A DNA stretch of 6,447 bases, taken from contig CAZAUJ010000026.1 of the NCBI GenBank assembly GCA_964488355.1, positions 1-6,447 on the forward strand, written 5' to 3'. Both the position numbers and the translations under genes were made by a program. Below are positions 1 through 4,946 of the stretch, piece by piece. The notes beneath the pieces were generated by a model, which had not been told where the DNA came from, made no database searches, and saw only the letters and a list, made by a program, of their open reading frames with translations. How positions within the stretch are numbered: position 1 is the stretch's first letter; the number at the start of each line of letters is the position of its first letter. Origin of the DNA: Thermoanaerobaculum sp964488355 (GTDB lineage: Bacteria > Acidobacteriota > Thermoanaerobaculia > Thermoanaerobaculales > Thermoanaerobaculaceae).

Positions 1-1059
1 CTCGGTTTCGTAAAGCCAGCTGCCGCCAGGGGGAATTATGGCAAAAGCCACCGGCGAGTCGGGGCGGGTAAGGTCCCAGGCCCGCACCGGCAACGAGTCC
101 GTTTCGTTGGAGCTGGTGCTGACCACGATGTAGTTGCCCACGCCCGTAACGTTGTTGTACTGCCAGTCCAAGCCCGATTGGGTGAAGAGGGGGGAAAGGT
201 TGGCAAGGCTGTAAACCGCGGCGGAGACGGTGTTGGAAGGTTTGTATACAACGAAGAGCCTGTCACCATCCACCTCAAAGTCGCGCACGTTGCCAAGGCT
301 GATGCTTGCGACCAGGGTGGGGTTGTGGGGGTTGCTCACGTTAAAGATCAGGATGTCGTTGCCCAGAAGGTCGGCTGTGACAAGGCGGGCGGAACTCCCG
401 GAGCCGACTATGCGGATCAAACGGGTGGCCGAGGTGTTGGGTAAGCTGGCTACGTACTGGGGACTGTTTGGGTTGGAAATATCGGCAAGGTCAACGGCGC
501 CCGTGCTTTGGCTTTGAGCCAAGTAAGCGGCAGCGGCGTAGGTCTTGCCATCGGCCGCAACAAACAGCGCCGCGTTCTTGGCCCCCCGACTGGTGGGAAT
601 GTAGACGGGCGGGGTAATTCGGTAGCGGTAAAGGGTTTGGAAGCCGCTGGGGTAAGCTTGCGGGTTGGTGGTGACGGTGAAGGTGACCCAGCCAAAGTTC
701 ATGAACATGCCGAGACCCGTGGGGTTTTCGGGTAAGAGCGCCAAATCCCACTGTTGGGTATCGTCATCCGGCGAGCCCTCGGCGATTCCCCAAGGGGTGT
801 AGGCTGCCCCTTCCAGGCGCAAGACGGGGTTGTCCGGTTGCGTCACGTCGTAAAAGTTAGCCGAGGTGTAGTTGGAAAAGATCAAGTAGTTCTTGCCGCC
901 CAACTGCCAGCGGTTGATACGGTAGACACGGCCGGTGGGCGAGAGCTCGCGTCCGCCGGGACAGCTGGCGCAATCCCAAAAATAGGTGGTGGTTACCGGG
1001 CAGGTCTGGGCGTGGGAAAAGCTAGCGGAAAAAAGCAGCAGCAGCCACAACAGCGCCAT
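1..1059 (-). CDS. Exported LVIVD-repeat-like beta-propeller protein (C-terminus beyond window)
   Basis: This frame is open from the ATG at 1059 to the left edge, giving 353 codons with no stop seen. Residues 1-17 are a signal peptide: a hydrophobic Leu-rich core ending in SHA, with probable cleavage before Gln18. The start is supported by GGAGG at 1065-1069, five bases upstream. Cysteines 19, 28 and 31 lie just after the cleavage site. The body repeats a pattern of Asp/Asn-x-(Ser/Thr)-x-Pro-x-x-Pro: DVTQPDNP at 71-78, DLADISNPNSP at 190-200, IFNVSNPHNP at 238-247 and AWDLTRPDSP at 327-336. Each is followed by a short beta-like stretch. This matches the LVIVD repeat family of extracytoplasmic beta-propellers, which usually have no known enzymatic role. 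The protein is probably periplasmic, cell-surface or secreted. It lies downstream of a terminator and has its own promoter, so it is likely transcribed alone or with genes further left. The export and propeller calls are good; the precise function is unknown. Confidence 0.85.
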   Translation of the reverse strand, partial: MALLWLLLLFSASFSHAQTCPVTTTYFWDCASCPGGRELSPTGRVYRINRWQLGGKNYLIFSNYTSANFYDVTQPDNPVLRLEGAAYTPWGIAEGSPDDDTQQWDLALLPENPTGLGMFMNFGWVTFTVTTNPQAYPSGFQTLYRYRITPPVYIPTSRGAKNAALFVAADGKTYAAAAYLAQSQSTGAVDLADISNPNSPQYVASLPNTSATRLIRIVGSGSSARLVTADLLGNDILIFNVSNPHNPTLVASISLGNVRDFEVDGDRLFVVYKPSNTVSAAVYSLANLSPLFTQSGLDWQYNNVTGVGNYIVVSTSSNETDSLPVRAWDLTRPDSPVAFAIIPPGGSWLYETE

Positions 1060-1077
1060 AGACACCTCCGACTTACG

Positions 1078-1106
1078 AGTATAGCCCCGTGGCTGGCGGT
1101 GAACAA
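1078..1106 (-). promoter_or_regulatory. Predicted sigma70-type promoter of the LVIVD-repeat gene
   Basis: On the minus strand TTGTTC (1106-1101) and TATACT (1083-1078) are separated by exactly 17 bases. The -10 box matches consensus at 5 of 6 positions and the -35 at 3 of 6. The predicted start near 1071 leaves a leader of only about 12 nt, just enough for the GGAGG at 1065-1069. The promoter lies between the terminator of the upstream gene and the start codon, where one is needed. Based on sequence match only. Confidence 0.55.
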
Positions 1107-1129
1107 GGAGAAATTGTAAACGAGATCAC

Positions 1130-1156
1130 AAAAAAACGGGGCCCCGAAGGGCCCCG
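1130..1156 (-). terminator. Intrinsic (Rho-independent) terminator of the 468-aa exported protein gene
   Basis: A perfect 8-bp GC stem (CGGGGCCC at 1137-1144 with GGGCCCCG at 1149-1156) encloses a four-base loop. On the minus strand it is followed directly by seven T residues (A-run at 1130-1136 on the plus strand). It begins 23 bases past the stop codon at 1179. The U-tract lies on one side only, so it terminates minus-strand transcription and isolates the 1179-2585 gene from the gene at 1-1059. Confidence 0.93.
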
Positions 1157-1178
1157 CCGTTGCCACAAGGTCTCAAGC

Positions 1179-2585
1179 TTAGAAGACGATCGAGAGCGGC
1201 GGCGTGCCGGTGTTGTTGCCCAGCGCGTTGAGGGTCTGGGTGGAGAAGCAGTGCGCGTTGGCCATGGTGGCCGCCTCGATGGCCGCCGAGTAGGTGCCGT
1301 AGACCACCTGCACCGCCGCCCAACCGAAGTAGAAGGGGTACTGACCGGCCAGCCACTGAGGGTTGGCAGTGGGATCCACGAAACCGATGTCGTATGAGGG
1401 CGGCAGAACCACCAGCATCCAGCCGTAGTCGCCCGGCAGGTCGAAGTAGTTGGTGTTCAGAGGAACCTTCTGGGTTTCAAAGGGCAGCTGGTTGGGGTCG
1501 CGCCCACCGGTGGGCAGACCGGAAATGGGCTCCGTCTGCCGGGAGAGGGAGCGCTCGTCCATGTCCCAGGCGTAGTAAACGTAAGCACCGCAGTCGGAAA
1601 TCTTCCCGCTGACGGGATCGATTTCGTTCTGGTTCTTCCAGAACATGAGGTTGGAGGTAACGCCGTCGCTGATCGAGTTGTAGTAGTTGAAGGCCAGGGC
1701 GGTTGCCAACGGCTCGCGGAAGGTTTCTAGCGGCGCTACAGCCTCCTCGTAGAAACCAAACACCGCTGAACCGCCATTAGTGGGATCCTCAGCGGCTTCC
1801 ACATGCACCGCTGGCATGCCTTCCGAGTAGTTGGCCGCCGCGTTCAGCCACACGATGGTGCCCAAGAGCTGGTTGCGGTTGGTGGGCACACCGCCTGTCC
1901 AGTAGGTCAGATCCGTGGGGAACAACAAGCTGCCAGTGCTCACCACATCCACGGTCACGTAGAAGGTGTAGGGGTTGGCGCTGGTGATATCGAACCAGGT
2001 CTTGTCGGTACGCAGGTTGCCCACGCCACCGCAGCCGTCATGGCCATAAGCGGCAAGGGGACCCGCTACCAGAGTCTGAATGGTCCCCGCCAAGTTGGAT
2101 TTGTCACCGTACGGCGGCACGCCGTTGGGCAACGCAGTGATGGTGTTGCGGTTCTGGGGCGTCGTCAAACCAGCAGCCTGCGCCCTACCATCAGGACCAA
2201 ACTCAAAGGGGTCGAAGGTAAAGGGAGGCGTGGCCGTAAAGGCAGTGTTGGACGTATCGAAAAGGTCAAAGCGGCCATTGAGGAAGTCGCGCCAGTTGAT
2301 GCGGTGCACATCGTAACCGGACAGCACCTCATCGAAGTCGACAATCGGAGTCGAAAGAATGTCCCACACGGTGTAGTGGACAATGATCGCCTCCCTCGAG
2401 GCGTTGATGATGTCCGTAATCGTCGTCTGACCGTTGGGATCAGGCACCCCAAGGGGATCCGCCGACACTGCCACGTAAGGGAACAAGATGGTGGCAGCCG
2501 GGACCACATCCCGCGCGCAGAAGTTGGCGTAAGCCGCTGGCGCTACCAGGGCCACCGCCGCAAGCAAGACTAAAAGCTTCTTCAT
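1179..2585 (-). CDS. Exported protein of unknown function, 468 aa
   Basis: The start is the ATG at 2585, fixed by AGGAGG at 2593-2598 seven bases upstream. The stop is TAA at 1179-1181. Residues 1-20 are a classic Sec signal peptide: MKK, a Leu/Ala/Val core, then PAAYA with cleavage before Asn21. The mature part has no transmembrane segment. It is rich in aromatic residues, Asn, Pro and Thr and predicted to be mostly beta. It has four cysteines (23, 185, 332, 446), enough for two disulfides in an oxidising compartment. Notable segments are AATILFPYVAV near 31-40, VDFDEVLSGYDV at 82-93 and YGWMLVVLPPSYD at 387-399. From memory, similar exported proteins with an 'aa-lLfPy' start and a 'vdFDeyLtGYdv' segment recur in Acidobacteriota as uncharacterised families; this was not checked. 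No catalytic motif was recognised. The gene appears monocistronic, with its own strong promoter and a strong terminator. It could be a surface or matrix protein. Confidence 0.9.
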   Translation of the reverse strand: MKKLLVLLAAVALVAPAAYANFCARDVVPAATILFPYVAVSADPLGVPDPNGQTTITDIINASREAIIVHYTVWDILSTPIVDFDEVLSGYDVHRINWRDFLNGRFDLFDTSNTAFTATPPFTFDPFEFGPDGRAQAAGLTTPQNRNTITALPNGVPPYGDKSNLAGTIQTLVAGPLAAYGHDGCGGVGNLRTDKTWFDITSANPYTFYVTVDVVSTGSLLFPTDLTYWTGGVPTNRNQLLGTIVWLNAAANYSEGMPAVHVEAAEDPTNGGSAVFGFYEEAVAPLETFREPLATALAFNYYNSISDGVTSNLMFWKNQNEIDPVSGKISDCGAYVYYAWDMDERSLSRQTEPISGLPTGGRDPNQLPFETQKVPLNTNYFDLPGDYGWMLVVLPPSYDIGFVDPTANPQWLAGQYPFYFGWAAVQVVYGTYSAAIEAATMANAHCFSTQTLNALGNNTGTPPLSIVF

Positions 2586-2671
2586 TGCATCTCCTCCTTT
2601 CTGATTGCTCTCATGGGAAAAAGTTCAACCTGGCTTTTCTGCTCGACCTCAAGCTCCCTTCTCCCTACCAT
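2582..2671 (-). CDS. Possible 29-aa leader ORF translationally coupled to the 468-aa exported protein
   Basis: An ATG at 2671 follows AGGAGG (2682-2677) with five bases of spacing; GGAGGTGAT also overlaps the start codon, a long match to the usual anti-SD of 16S rRNA. The frame runs 29 codons to TGA at 2584-2582, which overlaps the ATG of the downstream gene as ATGA. The peptide is highly charged (many Glu, Arg, Lys), with no signal peptide, no amino-acid run typical of attenuators and no recognised family. The downstream ribosome binding site lies inside its last codons. It could act through translation of the leader (coupling, ribosome loading) rather than through its product. It may equally be a chance ORF in a purine-rich leader. 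The same frame is open further upstream to an ATG at 2719, but that start has no ribosome binding site. Confidence 0.4.
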   Translation of the reverse strand: MVGRRELEVEQKSQVELFPMRAIRKEEMQ

Positions 2672-2720
2672 CACCTCCTCCTCGTGCAAATTCGCGAGCT
2701 GGGCCCGCGTATGCTGCATC
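2586..2720 (-). promoter_or_regulatory. Long 5' leader of the 468-aa exported protein gene
   Basis: If transcription starts near 2721, the mRNA has about 135 nt before the main ATG. That is far longer than the roughly 12-nt leaders predicted for two other genes here. The leader is purine-rich in its 3' two-thirds and holds two strong Shine-Dalgarno sites: AGGAGG at 2682-2677 for the leader ORF and AGGAGG at 2598-2593 for the main gene. No known riboswitch architecture was recognised. The only local pairing seen is a weak five-pair stem at about 2641-2654. Confidence 0.5.
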
Positions 2721-2740
2721 GGCATCTAATATACGCGGGC
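2703..2740. repeat. Perfect 10-bp inverted repeat over the -10 box and transcription start (operator candidate)
   Basis: GCCCGCGTAT at 2703-2712 is matched exactly by ATACGCGGGC at 2731-2740, with an 18-base spacer. The right arm covers most of the -10 box (2728-2733) and the adjacent spacer of the predicted promoter. The dyad centre (2721.5) falls on the predicted transcription start. The left arm would be transcribed and the right arm would not, so a DNA-level operator is more likely than an RNA hairpin. If transcripts read through from the gene at 2839-4458, the RNA could form a 10-bp stem, but no U-tract follows. The binding protein is unknown. Confidence 0.6.
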
Positions 2741-2756
2741 AGAAACGCCTTGTCAA
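2728..2756 (-). promoter_or_regulatory. Strong sigma70-type promoter of the 468-aa exported protein gene
   Basis: On the minus strand a perfect TTGACA (2756-2751) and TATATT (2733-2728, 5 of 6) are separated by exactly 17 bases. Predicted start is near 2721. It lies 83 bases or more downstream of the preceding stop codon at 2839 and 143 bases or more upstream of the gene it serves. This is the best promoter match in the window. Confidence 0.8.
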
Positions 2757-2838
2757 GCCCCCTGGGCCTCACAAGACGCGAGAGCCCCTCGTTTGCCGCG
2801 CTTGCCGCCCGGTTGCGTTTCAAGCGAGTGCTGGGCTT
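2757..2838. other. Short intergenic stretch after the FG-GAP protein gene, no terminator seen
   Basis: This lies between the stop codon at 2839 and the -35 box at 2756. No GC hairpin followed by a T-tract was found on the minus strand, so readthrough from the FG-GAP gene into the 468-aa gene is possible. Rho-dependent termination cannot be judged from sequence alone. Confidence 0.4.
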
Positions 2839-4458
2839 TTACTTTGCCTTGCCAACGCGCCAGACCCTCACCCCTCCCGAGGCTGGGCCGCTGTCAGAAA
2901 AGTTGGCCACCACCATCCCGCCTCCAGCGCGAGGAACCACCTCCACCGAGCTGGGCGAGGCTCCGGGAATTCCCAGCTCCGTTTGCTCCAGAGCAAACCC
3001 CCCGTCCGGCAGCTGGAGGAACAGCATAACCTTACCCGAGGCCCGAAGGGCCACCACGTCCTGCCTACGGTCACCATCCAGGTCACCCACCGCCACATCC
3101 CGGAAGGAGTCAATGGGCTCAGCCTGGTCGGCGTAAATCAGGGTTCGCTTGGGCGTGGGCAAAAGCTTGCCAGGCTTTTCCGCCAAGCGATAGGCGAGCA
3201 ACGCGTGGGCGAACTGGTGCTCTCCCTCCCGAGGGCGCAGGCTTTGATAAACGGCCAAAACAACCTGGTCAATGCGGCCTCCATCCAGCCGCCCAGCAGC
3301 CACACCCAAAACGAATGCCTGCACGGGCAAGGCATCGGAGCGGTAAGGGGTAAAGGCCTTTCCGTATCCGTCGTTGAGAAAGATGTAAAACTCGTTACCC
3401 AGCTTGTGGGAAGCCGTCAAGATATCGGGGCTGCCGTCGCCGTCAAAATCCCCAACCGCTACCTGGTCGCCGTAAAGGTTGGCAGGGAAGGAGGCCGGCG
3501 AAAGCTGCCACCCACTGGGCGTGTTCAAAGCCACGTTGACCAAGCCCGAGGTGACCGCTTGGTTGGTGGTCAGGTCCAGGTCCAACTCGGCCAGGGTGAC
3601 GATGTCGGGCCGGCCGTCGCGATTAAAATCAGCCACGGCCAAAGCACGAGAGGTCACGCTCGTGTCATGGCGAGGCAGTTCCAGCCAACGCGTGAACCCC
3701 CCTTTGCCGTCCCCGTAGAGCACGTAGCTGGGTTTGAAATGGCACGCCAGCGCCAAGTCCAGGTTGCCGTCGCCGTCAAAGTCCGCCACGGCCACATCCC
3801 CGTAGTCATAGGCAGGACCCTCCGCCCAGCGAACCTGCTCCCAAGGCTTCCAGCCCTCTTGCCGCTGGAGGTAAATCCACGGATGGGGTTCGCCCTTGCG
3901 CGCAGGGGGAAACGCGAGATCGAGCACGCCGTCCCGGTCAAAATCACCTAAGGCGAATCCCATTTGCCACAGGCCCGCCTTGGGCAGGCCCTCGTCCCTT
4001 GGGTTGAACGCCAGCTTCCGAATAAAACGCGGAGGAGCTGGCGGCTCAGGGGCAATGACGTATCGTCCCTGGAAGGCCTCGGTTCGCTCGTGCTGCTGTA
4101 CCTCCCGACCCTGGCGCAAAAGCCAGGCCTTGTGCCCAGCGGATCTGGGATCCTCCAGCGGTAAATTTCGAAGATAAACGTAGTGATCATCCTCCCCCAC
4201 GATTTCCATTGTGGCGTTAACGCGCGGGTGGGGCCGCGCAAGATTGCCACCCAGCCTGAGCTCCGTACCCTTGGGCACCGCCACCACCTCGTAGTAGCGC
4301 CTGACCCATTGCTGCCAGGGGTCTTCACCAATGTGGGGAGTGGGTGTGGCCGCTGGCCCGGCCATCTGCGCCGCGCTGGACGCAGCCCAAACCATCAGCA
4401 GGCCTACACACATTTTGTTGACGAACATGTTACCGGTTCTCGCAAAACGCCTTTGCAT
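2839..4458 (-). CDS. Exported FG-GAP/VCBS-repeat beta-propeller protein, 539 aa
   Basis: The start chosen is ATG 4458, preceded by GGAGG at 4467-4463; the frame is open 31 codons further upstream, but that extension has no ribosome binding site or signal peptide at its start. Stop is TAA at 2841-2839. Residues 1-30 form a signal peptide: Arg-rich start, then a hydrophobic core ending SSAA, with cleavage before Gln31. Residues 31 to about 165 form an unrecognised N-terminal part. From there the chain is a propeller with calcium-loop motifs of the DxDxDGxxD type: DFDRDGVLD 172-180, DFDGDGNLD 226-234, DFNRDGRPD 277-285, DFDGDGSPD 337-345, a degenerate RLDGGRIDQ 390-398, and DLDGDRRQD 459-467. 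A remnant VVANFSDSG lies at 516-524. Spacing of 51-69 residues fits seven blades, as in integrin-alpha-like folds. Such proteins bind ligands or other proteins outside the cytoplasm and are usually not enzymes. The gene is divergent from the XRE-TPR operon. Confidence 0.92.
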   Translation of the reverse strand: MQRRFARTGNMFVNKMCVGLLMVWAASSAAQMAGPAATPTPHIGEDPWQQWVRRYYEVVAVPKGTELRLGGNLARPHPRVNATMEIVGEDDHYVYLRNLPLEDPRSAGHKAWLLRQGREVQQHERTEAFQGRYVIAPEPPAPPRFIRKLAFNPRDEGLPKAGLWQMGFALGDFDRDGVLDLAFPPARKGEPHPWIYLQRQEGWKPWEQVRWAEGPAYDYGDVAVADFDGDGNLDLALACHFKPSYVLYGDGKGGFTRWLELPRHDTSVTSRALAVADFNRDGRPDIVTLAELDLDLTTNQAVTSGLVNVALNTPSGWQLSPASFPANLYGDQVAVGDFDGDGSPDILTASHKLGNEFYIFLNDGYGKAFTPYRSDALPVQAFVLGVAAGRLDGGRIDQVVLAVYQSLRPREGEHQFAHALLAYRLAEKPGKLLPTPKRTLIYADQAEPIDSFRDVAVGDLDGDRRQDVVALRASGKVMLFLQLPDGGFALEQTELGIPGASPSSVEVVPRAGGGMVVANFSDSGPASGGVRVWRVGKAK

Positions 4459-4462
4459 GTCA

Positions 4463-4467
4463 CCTCC
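4463..4467 (-). promoter_or_regulatory. Ribosome binding site fixing the FG-GAP protein start
   Basis: On the minus strand GGAGG is followed by TGAC and then ATG at 4458-4456. It decides between this start and the longer open frame beginning at 4551; only this choice places a signal peptide at the N-terminus. Confidence 0.8.
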
Positions 4468-4472
4468 AGATG

Positions 4473-4504
4473 GCGCCTCCAAGGCGCTCACCAAAGCATT
4501 GGTG
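4473..4504 (-). promoter_or_regulatory. Two tandem perfect hairpins next to the FG-GAP ribosome binding site
   Basis: Read on the minus strand, CACCAA (4504-4499) pairs with TTGGTG (4494-4489) around a four-base loop. After a single base (4488), GCGCCT (4487-4482) pairs with AGGCGC (4478-4473) around a three-base loop. The second stem ends five bases before the GGAGG at 4467-4463. No T-tract follows, so it is not an intrinsic terminator. It could be RNA structure controlling translation or mRNA stability. The first element, nearly a 16-bp DNA palindrome, could instead be an operator. Confidence 0.5.
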
Positions 4505-4554
4505 CAAGGATGATGCCACCCAACGACCGAGCGGGAGCTCGCGCGGCCCACAAG

Positions 4555-4583
4555 TTGACGGAAGGCTTATGGGGTTTTAACAT
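4555..4583 (+). promoter_or_regulatory. Predicted promoter of the XRE-TPR operon
   Basis: TTGACG (4555-4560, 5 of 6) and TAACAT (4578-4583, 4 of 6, including the conserved first TA and last T) are 17 bases apart. Predicted start is near 4590, giving a leader of about 12 nt with GGAG at 4591-4594 before ATG 4602. Confidence 0.55.
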
Positions 4584-4586
4584 AAG
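4566..4586. repeat. CTTATG-N9-CATAAG dyad over the operon -10 box (operator candidate)
   Basis: Perfect 6-bp arms at 4566-4571 and 4581-4586 enclose nine AT-rich bases and cover the -10 box of the predicted plus-strand promoter. XRE-family dimers commonly bind such short dyads and often repress their own gene. The XRE protein encoded 16 bases downstream is the natural candidate to bind here. This is an inference from position and symmetry. Confidence 0.45.
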
Positions 4587-4601
4587 ACCTGGAGAGCTCG
4601 T

Positions 4602-4946
4602 ATGGAACCCTTACGCACGGCCCCGACGTTGCGCGTTGGCCAGCTGATACGCCAGCACCGAGTGCGCCGCCAGCTAACGCAAACGGAGCTGGCGCGCCAG
4701 ATTGGCATCTCGCAGTCGGACCTGTCGCGCATGGAGAAGGGAGCGTACCGCGTCCCTTTGGATGTGCTTTTCCGCATCCTCCAGGTGTTCGAGATGAGCT
4801 TGGGGGCTTTTTTTGGTGACCTCAATCACAGCTCCTTGACAGCCGAGGAACAGCAGCTGCTAGAATCGTTCCGCAAGCTTTCCCGCGAGGCCCAGCAGGA
4901 GGTGCTGGACTTCGCGGCTTTCAAGCTTGCACGGGAGGGGCGCTGA
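4602..4946 (+). CDS. XRE-family helix-turn-helix transcriptional regulator, 114 aa
   Basis: The start is ATG 4602 with GGAG at 4591-4594, seven bases upstream; the stop is TGA at 4944-4946. Residues about 11-66 form a Cro/C1-type HTH domain: LTQTELARQIG (25-35) is the second helix and turn, and ISQSDLSRMEKG (36-47) is the recognition helix with the family's typical Ser-x-x-Glu-x-Gly ending. Residues 78-112 are a charged, helical tail (AEEQQLLESFRKLSREAQQE) of a kind often seen after XRE domains and likely to aid dimerisation. No ligand domain, membrane segment or protease motif is present. The gene overlaps the TPR gene by one base (TGATG), so the two are translationally coupled. A dyad over its own promoter suggests autoregulation, and the divergent FG-GAP gene may be a second target. 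The family call is firm; the targets are inferred. Confidence 0.95.
   Translation: MEPLRTAPTLRVGQLIRQHRVRRQLTQTELARQIGISQSDLSRMEKGAYRVPLDVLFRILQVFEMSLGAFFGDLNHSSLTAEEQQLLESFRKLSREAQQEVLDFAAFKLAREGR

Larger units (their letters stand above)
4459..4601. other. Divergent intergenic regulatory region
   Basis: These 143 bases separate the start codons of the FG-GAP gene (minus) and the XRE gene (plus). They contain the plus-strand promoter, a dyad over its -10 box, two tandem hairpins and the ribosome binding sites of both genes. A minus-strand promoter is not clear. The best I see is a TATGTT -10 (4584-4579) overlapping the plus-strand -10, but its -35 is poor. Confidence 0.6.

Noticed and set aside
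754..1119. Plus-strand open frame (121 codons) opposite the start of the LVIVD-repeat gene
   Set aside because: It is antisense to the signal-peptide region and promoter of a well-supported gene, and no homology or ribosome binding site is evident.
1803..2573. Plus-strand open frame (256 codons) opposite the 468-aa exported protein
   Set aside because: It is a shadow of a gene with signal peptide, promoter, ribosome binding site and terminator, and its Arg/Gly/Val/His-rich translation is typical of antisense frames.
2672..2725. Upstream extension of the leader ORF to ATG 2725 or 2719
   Set aside because: The first ATG lies before the predicted transcription start and the second only about two bases after it; neither has a Shine-Dalgarno site. 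The ATG at 2671 does.
2605..3951. Long plus-strand open frame (448 codons) opposite the FG-GAP gene
   Set aside because: It is antisense to a clear propeller gene with repeated calcium motifs. Its translation has low-complexity Arg/Pro/Val composition, no domain and no good ribosome binding site.
4528..4541. Small hairpin CGAGC-GGGA-GCTCG in the divergent region
   Set aside because: Only five pairs in GC-rich sequence, with no T-tract and no tie to a promoter box, so it could be chance.
4459..4551. N-terminal extension of the FG-GAP protein from ATG 4551
   Set aside because: It has no ribosome binding site, would bury the signal peptide at residue 32 onward, and would run through the tandem hairpins. 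The ATG at 4458 has GGAGG.
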